Numbered from the stretch's first letter, positions 1 to 6,423 are shown. The stretch: 11,064 nt of DNA from Acidobacteriota bacterium (GCA_020851835.1 JADZBZ010000528.1:1-11064); one strand, 5' to 3'. Notes: a model not told the origin generated them from the sequence alone. Made by a program: numbers and translations.

Positions 1-154
1 AGTAGTTGTAGAGCGCGCTCTCGCGCACGCCGACGGCGCGGGCCACGTCACGCAGGCTCGTGCCGAAGTAGCCCTTCTCGCCGAACAGGTCGAGCGCGGC
101 GTCGAGGATGGCCTGGCGGGTGCGCTGACCGTCGGCGTTGCGGGGGCGGGCCAT
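1..154 (-). CDS. TetR/AcrR-family transcriptional repressor, N-terminal part (cut by window edge)
   Basis: The 51 visible residues begin MARPRNADGQRTRQAILDAA and contain the TetR-type DNA-binding region: a helix (AILDAALDLFGEKGYFGTS) followed by the helix-turn-helix LRDVARAVGVRESALYNY. This is the canonical TetR pattern of helix 1, G-x-x-x-TS, then I/V-A-x-x-x-G-V-x-x-x-x-L-Y. The ligand-binding C-terminal domain lies beyond position 1, so the effector and targets cannot be told. ATG at 154 is chosen because the basic stretch MARPR is a typical TetR start and no earlier start extends the homology. No Shine-Dalgarno is evident. A 20-bp near-palindrome seven bases upstream of the start suggests autorepression. 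Family assignment is secure, function unknown. Confidence 0.88.
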   Translation of the reverse strand, partial: MARPRNADGQRTRQAILDAALDLFGEKGYFGTSLRDVARAVGVRESALYNY

Positions 155-160
155 GGGAAA

Positions 161-180
161 CTTAATGGTCGCTCATTTAG
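161..180. promoter_or_regulatory. Candidate TetR operator (autoregulatory)
   Basis: CTTAATG-GTCGCT-CATTTAG is an inverted repeat with 6 of 7 arm positions matching and a CG centre (AATGnnCGnnCATT core). It sits 7 bp upstream of the TetR start codon, where it would overlap the promoter or 5' end of that gene. AT-rich palindromes of about this size and position are usual for TetR autorepressors. The pairing is seen in the sequence; binding is inferred. Confidence 0.5.
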
Positions 181-189
181 TTCAAGGGG

Positions 190-350
190 TCAAGCCCCGG
201 GCGCTACGATGGCGCCGCCATTGCCCGTGCCGGCGGCGTCTGGGACATCATCCGGGTGAAGAGCCTGAACCCACCCGCCATGAAACACTCGACGGCGCTG
301 TACGGCGCGCTGATGCACGGCGCGTCCGGCTGGTCCCAGCCGAGCTGCGT
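190..350 (+). pseudogene. Possible remnant of a carboxymuconolactone decarboxylase/AhpD-like gene
   Basis: In the frame that opens after the stop at 178-180, the translation includes VWDIIRVKSLNPPAMKHSTA followed by LYGALMHGASGWS. This resembles the segment before the catalytic cysteine region of AhpD/CMD-type peroxidase-related proteins (W-D-x-x-R-V-x-SLNP-x-AM ... LY-x-x-LM-x-G-x-SGLS). The expected continuation (AERE-x-x-A-x-x-VS-x-x-N-x-C) is absent; the frame continues to 555 as low-complexity, Arg/Pro/Ser-rich sequence. No ribosome binding site is seen. If real, this is a decayed fragment; a chance resemblance cannot be excluded. The rest of 181-529 holds no gene I can support on either strand. 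Confidence 0.25.
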
Positions 351-529
351 GGACGCCTTGGGCCCGGAGTGTCCCTGCATGCCGATGCGCTACGACGGCG
401 TCAGCAGGGAGTCCTTGATCTGCACCCGGTCCAGGTCGAGGTTGCCGGGCCTGCCGGCATCGGCCGGATCCAGGGATGGCCCCTCGATGCCCCCTCCGAG
501 CAACGAACCGCGCGCTGCGCCCCGAATCG

Positions 530-679
530 TCACACCGGCTGGCGGCCCTGGATGACCCGGATGAGGACGACGGCAAGTGCCACGACGAGCAGCAGATGGA
601 TGAAGCCACCGAGCGTGTAAGCGCTCAGCATGCCGAGCAGCCACAGGACGACGAGCAGAACGACGATGGTATTCAGCAT
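530..679 (-). CDS. Lmo0937-family small membrane protein (DUF5670-like)
   Basis: This 49-residue protein starts MLNTIVVLLVVLWLLGMLSA and ends VVLIRVIQGRQPV. It has two hydrophobic helices (about residues 3-22 and 26-43) joined by the short turn YTLGGFIH, then a basic tail. The pattern MLxTIxVxLLVLWLLG-x-x-x-x-YT-x-GG-x-IH-x-LLV ... RxIQGRxPx is that of the Lmo0937 family, small inner-membrane proteins often found beside CsbD and other stress genes; the molecular role is unknown. An AAGGAG ribosome binding site (687-692) lies 7 nt before the ATG. A sigma54-type promoter at 728-743 gives a leader of about 38 nt. The gene lies downstream of the sensor operon on the same strand, about 330 bp away, but has its own promoter and putative enhancer, so it is read here as a target rather than an operon member. 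Confidence 0.88.
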   Translation of the reverse strand: MLNTIVVLLVVLWLLGMLSAYTLGGFIHLLLVVALAVVLIRVIQGRQPV

Positions 680-727
680 GGTGTGTCTCCTTGGGTGAGT
701 GCCGGATCAGCGGTCTCCCTTTCAGAC

Positions 728-743
728 AGCAGAACGCGTGCCA
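728..743 (-). promoter_or_regulatory. Sigma54 (-24/-12) promoter of the Lmo0937-family gene
   Basis: On the minus strand the sequence is TGGCAC-GCGTT-CTGCT, against the consensus TGGCAC-N5-TTGCW. The GG (741-742) and GC (729-730) dinucleotides are separated by exactly 10 nt, as sigma54 requires. The -24 element is perfect and the -12 element has one mismatch. Predicted transcription start is near 717, about 25 nt before the ribosome binding site. An A-rich stretch (minus strand AAAAAACGCGAAA, about 748-760) lies between it and the putative enhancer and could help bending. Confidence 0.72.
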
Positions 744-773
744 GCAATTTCGCGTTTTTTGCGGGTGTGGGGT

Positions 774-808
774 GGCACTGCGCTGCCAGAAGAAGGCAGG
801 CGAGTGCC
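774..808. promoter_or_regulatory. Tandem inverted repeats, putative enhancer (UAS) for the NtrC-type activator
   Basis: Two GGCA-N6-TGCC inverted repeats are present: GGCACTGCGCTGCC at 774-787 and GGCAGGCGAGTGCC at 795-808. They start exactly 21 bp apart, i.e. two helical turns on the same DNA face. Read on the opposite strand the second is GGCACTCGCCTGCC, 12/14 identical to the first. Their centres lie about 63 and 84 bp upstream of the predicted sigma54 start. The same pair with the same 21-bp spacing recurs upstream of the CsbD sigma54 promoter (6514-6548). Binding by the response regulator encoded at 3724-5304 is inferred from proximity and architecture. Confidence 0.6.
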
Positions 809-963
809 GTGATGGACTAGACGCCGCTCATGTGAAGGCTCTGCCGGAATCCGCCAGGTGACGCCGCGCCATTCGTGTTGGCGATCCGCGTCGAATTGCC
901 GGAACCATGCCGCGTGCCACGGGCTAGCTGCCGCTCTTGACCAGGCCCGCCACGACTGCGGGT

Positions 964-980
964 CCGCCGGCAATCGGCGG
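964..980 (-). terminator. Possible hairpin terminating the sensor operon
   Basis: CCGCCG-GCAAT-CGGCGG forms a perfect 6-bp GC stem with a 5-nt loop, about 30 nt beyond the stop of the hybrid kinase gene. No T tract follows on the minus strand, so intrinsic termination is doubtful. Apart from this hairpin, the enhancer pair and the sigma54 promoter, I see nothing in the 330 bp between 680 and 1009. Confidence 0.3.
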
Positions 981-1009
981 GATGGTAATCGATTCGGACG
1001 GGCTGCGCT

Positions 1010-3697
1010 CTACCCAGTACGGCCCGCCAGCCTCGCGACCAACCCGACCAGGTCGTCGCGATCGACGGGCTTGGGCAGATGGCTTTGAAACCCGGCCGCG
1101 AACGCGCGCTCGCGGTCTTCGCCGCGGGCCATGGCGGTGAGCGCGGCGGCCGGCACGGCGGCCGCAGGCCCGGGCAGGCGGCGTACCCGCGCCATGAAGT
1201 CGTAGCCGTCGCGGTCGGGCATGCCGATGTCGCTGACGATGACGTCCGGCACCAGGCCGTCGTGAAGGGCCGCGAGCGCCTCATTCACGGAGGAGGCGAC
1301 GATCGGATCGGCACCCGCATCGGCGAGAAACCAGTGCATTAACTCCCGCGCGTCGGCCTCGTCCTCGACGATGAGCACGCGAAGTCCCGAGAGCACCGGA
1401 CGCCGGAGCGCGGCGCGGGCACCGGGTGTCCCCGGCGCCTCCGGCATGTCTGGCGCGGTAGGCACGGTAATCGGCAGGTGTACGGTGAAGAGGCTCCCGT
1501 GGCCTGCGCCCTCGCTGCGGGCCTCGACCGAGCCTCCGTGCATCTCGACGAGGTTCTTCACGATGGCGAGGCCCAGGCCGAGTCCGCCGTGCTGCCGGGT
1601 CGGAGAGCTGTCGGCCTGTCGAAAGCGCTGGAAGACCTGCGGCAGGAAGTGGCTCGGGATGCCGGCGCCGGTATCGCTGACCTGCATCTCCATCTGGCCG
1701 CCGGTCCGGCGCAGCGTGACCCGGACCTGGCCACCGCGAGGCGTGAACTTGACGGCGTTGGTCACGAGGTTCCACACGATCTGCTGCAACCGGCCCGCGT
1801 CGGCCCGAATCGCGGGGGCCGGGCACAACGAGGTGGCCAGCTGCACACCCTTCGCGTCAGCGGCCGGCCGTGCCGACGTGACCGCCTCGTCGACGATCGA
1901 GGCCAGGTCCACCGCCTGCACGTTCAGGCGCAGCTTGCCGGCCTCGATGCGGCTCATGTCGAGCAGGTCATCAATCATCTGCGTCTGGCGCTGCAGATTC
2001 CGGTCGATGACCGCGAGCCCCTTGCTGACGTTCGCCTCGCTCGGTTCCTGCTTCAACACGCCCACCCACCCGACGATGGCATTGAGCGGCGTGCGCAGTT
2101 CGTGGGACAGCGTGCTCACGAACTCATCCTTGATCCTGGCCGATCGTTCGGCCTCCGCACGGGCGGCCCGCTCCTCGGTGAGCAGGAGCGCGCGCTGGTC
2201 CTCCACACGCTTCTCGTCGTCGATGTCGGTGCAGGTGCCGAACCAGCGCGCGACGGCGCCGTCGGCATCGCGCAGCGGGAGCGCCCTCGCGATGAACCAG
2301 CGGTACGTGCCATCCTGGCGCCGGAGGCGCCATTGTGCGTGATACGACTGGCCGCTCGCGAGCGACCGCACCCAGGCGGCGAGGGCCGCATCGACATCGG
2401 AGGGGTGCACGTAGTCCCTCCAGCTCCACCCGTGGCCCAGGCCTGCCGCGTCCCGTTCACCGCTGGGTTCGCCCCGCTGCGGCGAGCCCGTATAGCCATA
2501 CCACCGCGCGTTGAAGTAGTCGTGGTAGCCATCCGCGCGGGCGCTCCAGACAATCTGGGGCATAGCGTCGGCCAGGGTCCGGAACCTCTGCTCGCTGTCG
2601 CGAAGCGCCGCTTCGTAGCCCTTCTGCCGTGTCACGTCGCGCGACACCGACAGGAGCCTGACCACCGTCCCCGCGTGTTTGCGGATGGGCGTGATGACGA
2701 CGTCCCACCACTCAACGGTGCCGTCGGGTCGCGGCCGCGAGCCCTGGAAGCGGCCTTCCCCGGCGACGACGGCCTCCTCCAGCGCCCGGCTGGCCACCGC
2801 AGTACTGCTGCCCCAGAGATCCGGCCATGGGCGTCCCCGCACATCGTCGGCGCTGGTGAGCCCCATCAGCGCGAGCCCTGGTGCGTTCATCGAGACGATG
2901 CGGCCGTCGAGATCGACCAGGGCCACGCAGTCGGCCGAGGTGTCGAGCAGGCTCTGGGCCAGCCGTTCACTCGTGTCCAGGTCGGCGATGGCGGTGGCCG
3001 CCGAGCGCTCGGCCGCGGCGCGGGCCGTGGTCTCGCGATCGAGGGCCTGCTGTCGGCGCCGGAAGGACCGGTCGAGCGAGGCTCCCACGCCCGCGAGGAC
3101 GACGGCCAGCCCGAGGGTGAGGCCCGCAAAGGCCACGGCGGCCCGGCGCGCAAAACGCACCTGACTACCGCGCTGGACCAGGCGCGAGGTCTCGGCGGCC
3201 CGCATGTCGGCGGCGATCGCGCCGATGTCCTCCATCAGGGTGCGGCCGCGGTCGAAGCCCACGCGCATCTCGTCGGTGCGGCCTGCCTCGAATGCGAAAC
3301 GCACCCGCGACAACTCGTCCAGGCGCGTATCGACGGCCCGGCGTAGCCGGGCCGCCAGCACGCTCTGGCTGGAGTCGTCCGAGACGAGGGTCTGGAGGAC
3401 GGTGGCGAGGCCGGCCGCCTGGTCACGGACGTCTTCGTACCGCCGGAAGAAGCGCGGGTCGCGCGTGATGATGTACCCGCGCTGTCCCGCTTCGGCCGCC
3501 ACCACCCTCGCCGCGAGGTCGTCGATCTCGTTCAGGACGAGATAGGTGTGCTCCACGCGCGCGGTCGCGTCCGCGAACCGCTGGTACAGCCACGTGGCCA
3601 GCCCTCCCGAGACGAGCAGGATGCCGACGGCGAGGCCGAACATCACCCGCCAGGCGGGTGCGGAGATGCTGTCGATGGCGAGTGGAGGGCGATCCAT
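1010..3697 (-). CDS. Membrane hybrid histidine kinase: CHASE3, two PAS, HisKA, HATPase, receiver
   Basis: This is an 895-residue inner-membrane sensor. TM1 is at about 18-38 and TM2 at about 186-207. They enclose a periplasmic CHASE3-type helical sensor (about 40-180) with the signature AEAGQRGYIITRDPRF at 69-84. Two PAS/PAC modules follow (about 245-355 and 372-495), then a short coiled stretch. The HisKA box SHELRTPL has the phospho-accepting His532. The ATPase has an intact N-box (NLVTNAVKFTP, N647), DTGAGI (D675) and GLGLGL (705-710). The C-terminal receiver (about 773-890) has VEDE, phospho-acceptor Asp823 (SDIGMPD), Thr854 and Lys876. All catalytic residues are present, so it should autophosphorylate and pass phosphate to its own receiver. 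It is the last gene of the minus-strand operon, starting 26 nt after the activator gene's stop; GGCGAGG lies 5 nt before the ATG. The signal is unknown. The likely output is the sigma54 activator, perhaps through the upstream kinase-like protein. Confidence 0.93.
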   Translation of the reverse strand: MDRPPLAIDSISAPAWRVMFGLAVGILLVSGGLATWLYQRFADATARVEHTYLVLNEIDDLAARVVAAEAGQRGYIITRDPRFFRRYEDVRDQAAGLATVLQTLVSDDSSQSVLAARLRRAVDTRLDELSRVRFAFEAGRTDEMRVGFDRGRTLMEDIGAIAADMRAAETSRLVQRGSQVRFARRAAVAFAGLTLGLAVVLAGVGASLDRSFRRRQQALDRETTARAAAERSAATAIADLDTSERLAQSLLDTSADCVALVDLDGRIVSMNAPGLALMGLTSADDVRGRPWPDLWGSSTAVASRALEEAVVAGEGRFQGSRPRPDGTVEWWDVVITPIRKHAGTVVRLLSVSRDVTRQKGYEAALRDSEQRFRTLADAMPQIVWSARADGYHDYFNARWYGYTGSPQRGEPSGERDAAGLGHGWSWRDYVHPSDVDAALAAWVRSLASGQSYHAQWRLRRQDGTYRWFIARALPLRDADGAVARWFGTCTDIDDEKRVEDQRALLLTEERAARAEAERSARIKDEFVSTLSHELRTPLNAIVGWVGVLKQEPSEANVSKGLAVIDRNLQRQTQMIDDLLDMSRIEAGKLRLNVQAVDLASIVDEAVTSARPAADAKGVQLATSLCPAPAIRADAGRLQQIVWNLVTNAVKFTPRGGQVRVTLRRTGGQMEMQVSDTGAGIPSHFLPQVFQRFRQADSSPTRQHGGLGLGLAIVKNLVEMHGGSVEARSEGAGHGSLFTVHLPITVPTAPDMPEAPGTPGARAALRRPVLSGLRVLIVEDEADARELMHWFLADAGADPIVASSVNEALAALHDGLVPDVIVSDIGMPDRDGYDFMARVRRLPGPAAAVPAAALTAMARGEDRERAFAAGFQSHLPKPVDRDDLVGLVARLAGRTG

Positions 3698-3723
3698 CAG
3701 GGCCTCGCCTGTCGTCCTCCGAT

Positions 3724-5304
3724 TCAGGAGGCAACCGCGTCGGTGATCTCACACTCCTTCATCTTGTTGAGCAGCGTCTTGTAGCTGACGTTCAGGTAGG
3801 TCGCGGCCTTGCGGCGGTTCCACCGGAAGCGATGAAGGGCATGCAGGATGGCGTCGCGCTCGGCGTGCTGCGCCGCGGCACGGGCCAGCATGGGCAGGTC
3901 GATGCCGTCGGCGCCATAGACCGGTGGCTGGGTATGTCCTGGCGCCTCAACCTCAATTGTGACAGGTGCCGGGTGGCGCGCTGCGTCGTCGGGCTGGTCG
4001 TGCGCCGAAACCGGCGTCGGCTCTGCCGCCGGCGCGTGCCCGTGCTCGGCCGGCGCCGCGGCGGGTGTGGCCGTGGCCGGCGGGTCGGCGGACTGAGCGG
4101 GTGCGGCGGGCGTCGTCGTGGCCGGGGCCCGGAGCAGCTCCGAGAGGATGAAGCGCTCGTCCTGGAGCACGACGAAGCGTTTCATCATGTTCTCGAGCTC
4201 CCGAACGTTGCCGGGCCAGTCGTGCCGCTCGAGGGCGTCCAACAGCACCGGTGACGGGCGCGGCGCCGCCCGCCGGTAGGTGGTCGCATACTTGGCGAGG
4301 AAGAACTCGACGAGCGCCGCGATCTCCTCGCGTCGCTGGCGCAGGGGCGGCACGCGCAACTCGATGACCTGCAGCCGGTAGTACAAGTCCTCGCGAAAGG
4401 TGCCGCTGCGCATCATCGCTTCGAGGTCGCGATTGGTGGCCGCAATCACCCGGATGTCGACGGAGACGGGTCGGTTGCTCCCGAGCCGCGCGAACTCCCG
4501 ATCCTGCAGGACGTGGAGAAGCTTCGCCTGCAACCCCGCGGGCATTTCGGCAATCTCATCCAGCACGACCGTGCCGTGGTCGGCGAACTCGAACTTCCCG
4601 ACCCTGGTTGCCCCAGCCCCCGTGAAGGCGCCCCGCTCGTGCCCGAACAGCTCGCTCTCGAGCAGATCCGCGGGCAGGGCCGCGCAGTTGACCTTGACGA
4701 ACGGCTTCGACCGTCGAGCCGAGCGCCGATGGATCTCGCGCGCGATCACTTCCTTCCCGACGCCGCTCTCGCCGAGGATGAGCACGCCGATGTCGGAATC
4801 GGCGACCCGCTCGACCATGGCCATGAGGGGTTGCATCGCGGCGCCCGAGCTCCAGCAGGGCTGGACTCCGGCCGGATCCTCCAGCAACTGCGCGCCGAGT
4901 CGCGCCACCTCCGCCACGAGCGACTCGCGCTCGAGGGCGTTGCGGATGGCCGCCTCGAGCGCCGCTTCGCCGACCCCCTCGGCGTCGCCCGGCTTGAGGA
5001 CGTAGTCGGCGGCGCCCAGCCGCACCGCCTCGACGATGGTGGCGGGCGCCTGCCGCCCCGAGAGCATGATGACCTGGGCGGTCGGCTGCAGCTGACGGAT
5101 GGCCCGGAGTGTCTCGAGACCGTCGAGGTCGGGCATCGAGACGTCCAGCAGCACGAGCTGCGGCGCGGCACCGGCCCGCAGGGCGTCGAGCAGCGCGGCT
5201 CCCCCGGTGTAGGCGGCCACCTCGTAGCCACGGCTGTGGAGGAGCACTTGCACGAACTGGGCAAAGGCCGGGTCGTCGTCGACAACGGCGAGGCGAGCGG
5301 TCAT
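3724..5304 (-). CDS. NtrC-family sigma54-dependent response regulator
   Basis: This 526-residue activator has three parts. The receiver (1-120) carries acidic pocket D9/D10, phospho-acceptor D54 (LLDVSMPDLDG), S82 and K104. The AAA+ sigma54-interaction domain (about 150-385) has Walker A GESGVGKE (178-185), an intact GAFTGA loop (225-230), Walker B VVLDEI (246-251) and WPGNVRELEN. A Fis-type helix-turn-helix occupies the last 50 residues (NRRKAATYLNVSYKTLLNKM). A Pro/Ala/Thr-rich linker of roughly 70 residues joins AAA+ to DNA-binding domain, longer than usual. The protein should activate sigma54 promoters when phosphorylated. ATG at 5304 is chosen because it begins the receiver (MTARLAVVDDDPAFAQ) and because its ATG overlaps the TGA of the preceding gene (ATGA), implying translational coupling; a longer open frame to 5400 has no homology. 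Likely targets are the two flanking sigma54 promoters. Confidence 0.95.
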   Translation of the reverse strand: MTARLAVVDDDPAFAQFVQVLLHSRGYEVAAYTGGAALLDALRAGAAPQLVLLDVSMPDLDGLETLRAIRQLQPTAQVIMLSGRQAPATIVEAVRLGAADYVLKPGDAEGVGEAALEAAIRNALERESLVAEVARLGAQLLEDPAGVQPCWSSGAAMQPLMAMVERVADSDIGVLILGESGVGKEVIAREIHRRSARRSKPFVKVNCAALPADLLESELFGHERGAFTGAGATRVGKFEFADHGTVVLDEIAEMPAGLQAKLLHVLQDREFARLGSNRPVSVDIRVIAATNRDLEAMMRSGTFREDLYYRLQVIELRVPPLRQRREEIAALVEFFLAKYATTYRRAAPRPSPVLLDALERHDWPGNVRELENMMKRFVVLQDERFILSELLRAPATTTPAAPAQSADPPATATPAAAPAEHGHAPAAEPTPVSAHDQPDDAARHPAPVTIEVEAPGHTQPPVYGADGIDLPMLARAAAQHAERDAILHALHRFRWNRRKAATYLNVSYKTLLNKMKECEITDAVAS

Positions 5305-6011
5305 GGGGCGGTCGCCTGCAAAGGTAGCGCCACACCAAGGGCCGGCCGTGCCGCGCCGGTCGTCCAGACGCGGCCGCCGTGCCGCTCCACGTCGAGACAC
5401 GCGGTCGCCAGCCGCAGGCCGGCTCCGCCGCGCCAGCGCTCGATCGCCACCGGCTCTTCCGACCGCAGCGCCTGTTGCTGTTCGGGTGATCCCGTCAGCA
5501 GCCGAAGCCAGCCATCGTGGCGTTCGAGACGTGCCACGCTCGTCGTGGTGGCGACCTGCCCGGAGGACCAGTCGATGAGCTGCAGCATCGCGGCCACCAG
5601 TTGATCCGCCCCGGCCGTCGCGACCTGGCCCGCCACCGCGATCCCGTGGGCTGCCAGGCCTGTGTACAGCGCCTCGACGATGCGCGAGGCCGGGACCATG
5701 CTCGTGTCAGCCGGCGCCGTGCCCTGTGCAGCGAGGAACGCGGCCGCCTCGGCGCACAATCGGTCCAGCCGCGACAGCGACTTCACCGTCTGGGCCAGGG
5801 CCTCTTCGCGCGCCGATTCCTCGACGAGACGGCGCTCGCGGATGAGCCGGAGGTACCCTTGGGCGACGCTGAGGGGCGTGCGGAGGTCGTGCAGGAAGGC
5901 CTGGAAGGCCTCGTGCAGCAGGTGTTCGGCTGGCACGGACCTTGATGACTCCGCGGCAGGCGTCATCCGCGCGGCGGGTGGCACTGGCGAATCCAACCCC
6001 CGAGACGACAT
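5301..6011 (-). CDS. Histidine-kinase-like protein with degenerate ATPase (possible phosphotransferase)
   Basis: This 236-residue cytoplasmic protein has no membrane segment. Residues 33-92 form a HisKA-type dimerisation hairpin with HDLRTPLSVAQGYLRL and phospho-acceptor His41. The C-terminal part has a recognisable G-box (RGGAGLRLATACLDVERHGG, 194-213). However, the N-box Asn is absent (MLQLIDWSSG at 142-151 replaces NLLxNAxKxT) and the DxGxG D-box is absent (LTGSPE at 172-177). ATP binding is therefore doubtful. A protein with a four-helix His domain and a decayed ATPase is what Spo0B looks like, so phosphate transfer or phosphatase action on the coupled sigma54 activator is a reasonable inference. 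It is the first gene of the operon, overlapping the activator gene by 4 nt (ATGA). ATG at 6011 follows a TATAGT promoter by 10 nt; GTG 6023 and ATG 5966 are alternatives. A divergent but active HWE/HisKA variant is the main other possibility. Confidence 0.82.
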   Translation of the reverse strand: MSSRGLDSPVPPAARMTPAAESSRSVPAEHLLHEAFQAFLHDLRTPLSVAQGYLRLIRERRLVEESAREEALAQTVKSLSRLDRLCAEAAAFLAAQGTAPADTSMVPASRIVEALYTGLAAHGIAVAGQVATAGADQLVAAMLQLIDWSSGQVATTTSVARLERHDGWLRLLTGSPEQQQALRSEEPVAIERWRGGAGLRLATACLDVERHGGRVWTTGAARPALGVALPLQATAP

Positions 6012-6423
6012 GGCTGGCCCCACTATACCTTCACCTTCACCTTCACCCCGACCGACCGTGCTCCTCGTGGACGACTACGAGGATGCGCTGCAGGTCTGGA
6101 GTCTCTACCTGCAGACGGCGGGATTCGATGTGCTGACGGCGCCAGACGGGCCGCAGGCTTTGGCGCTCATCGCCGAGCACCGGCCCGACGTGGCCGTCAT
6201 CGACCTCGAGATGCCGGGCGTGTCGGGTTTCGAGGTGGCGCACCAGTTGCGCGAGCGGGCCGAGACGCACGATCTTCCCCTCATCGCCGCCACGGGATAT
6301 TCGTACCCGAAGCAGCTCGACCAGGCGAGGCGGGTCGGCTTCGACGTCGTGCTCGTCAAGCCGTGCGATCCGGTGACCCTCGTCGCCGAGATTCAGCGGC
6401 TGTGCGCGGCAGGCGGCCGCTGA
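6010..6423 (+). CDS. Single-domain response regulator (stand-alone receiver)
   Basis: This 137-residue protein is only a receiver domain: VLLVDDYEDALQVW with acidic pocket D21/D22, phospho-acceptor D65 (VIDLEMPGVSG), T95 (AATG) and K117 (VLVKP). There is no output domain, so it probably acts by protein-protein interaction or as a phosphate relay/sink, as CheY- or Spo0F-type proteins do. A Ser-Pro linker (residues 7-13) precedes the fold. ATG at 6010 lies in a CATG palindrome that also supplies the ATG of the divergent kinase-like gene, so the two genes start on top of each other. A longer plus-strand open frame from 5662 runs antisense to that gene and adds only Arg/Ser-rich sequence. GTG at about 6058 would remove the first beta strand and is rejected. 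No clear RBS or promoter is seen. Partners are likely the adjacent kinases. Confidence 0.88.
   Translation: MAGPTIPSPSPSPRPTVLLVDDYEDALQVWSLYLQTAGFDVLTAPDGPQALALIAEHRPDVAVIDLEMPGVSGFEVAHQLRERAETHDLPLIAATGYSYPKQLDQARRVGFDVVLVKPCDPVTLVAEIQRLCAAGGR
6022..6027 (-). promoter_or_regulatory. Candidate -10 box (TATAGT) of the signalling operon
   Basis: TATAGT on the minus strand lies 10 nt before the ATG at 6011, so the transcript would have almost no leader, and no Shine-Dalgarno precedes that ATG. No good -35 hexamer is visible: the 17 nt upstream are entirely the GAAGGT hexamer repeat. The box sits inside the coding region of the divergent receiver gene. Confidence 0.4.
6027..6047. repeat. Hexanucleotide tandem repeat (ACCTTC, 3.5 copies)
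   Basis: Perfect 6-nt periodicity over 21 bp. On the plus strand it encodes the Ser-Pro repeat (PSPSPSP, residues 7-13) at the start of the single-domain receiver. On the minus strand it fills the spacer upstream of the TATAGT box of the operon. Gain or loss of a unit would keep the plus reading frame but change promoter spacing. Confidence 0.7.

Noticed and set aside
571..580. GGCA-AG-TGCC near the end of the Lmo0937-like gene
   Set aside because: Same arms as the putative enhancer but only 2 bp between them, inside coding sequence, and unpaired; not comparable to the 21-bp tandem sites.
901..925. Second sigma54-like element (minus strand TGGCACGCGGCATGG) upstream of the Lmo0937-like gene
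   Set aside because: The -24 half is perfect, but the -12 position has GG instead of GC, and the site is over 200 bp from the start codon; the element at 728-743 fits better.
1478..3346. Plus-strand open frame of 622 codons antisense to the hybrid kinase
   Set aside because: It lies wholly opposite a kinase gene whose domains are all intact; the translation is Arg/Ala/Gly-rich with no recognisable domain, as expected of a GC-rich shadow frame.
5662..6009. N-terminal extension of the single-domain receiver
   Set aside because: The extra residues are antisense to the kinase-like gene and Arg/Ser-rich; receiver homology begins shortly after ATG 6010.
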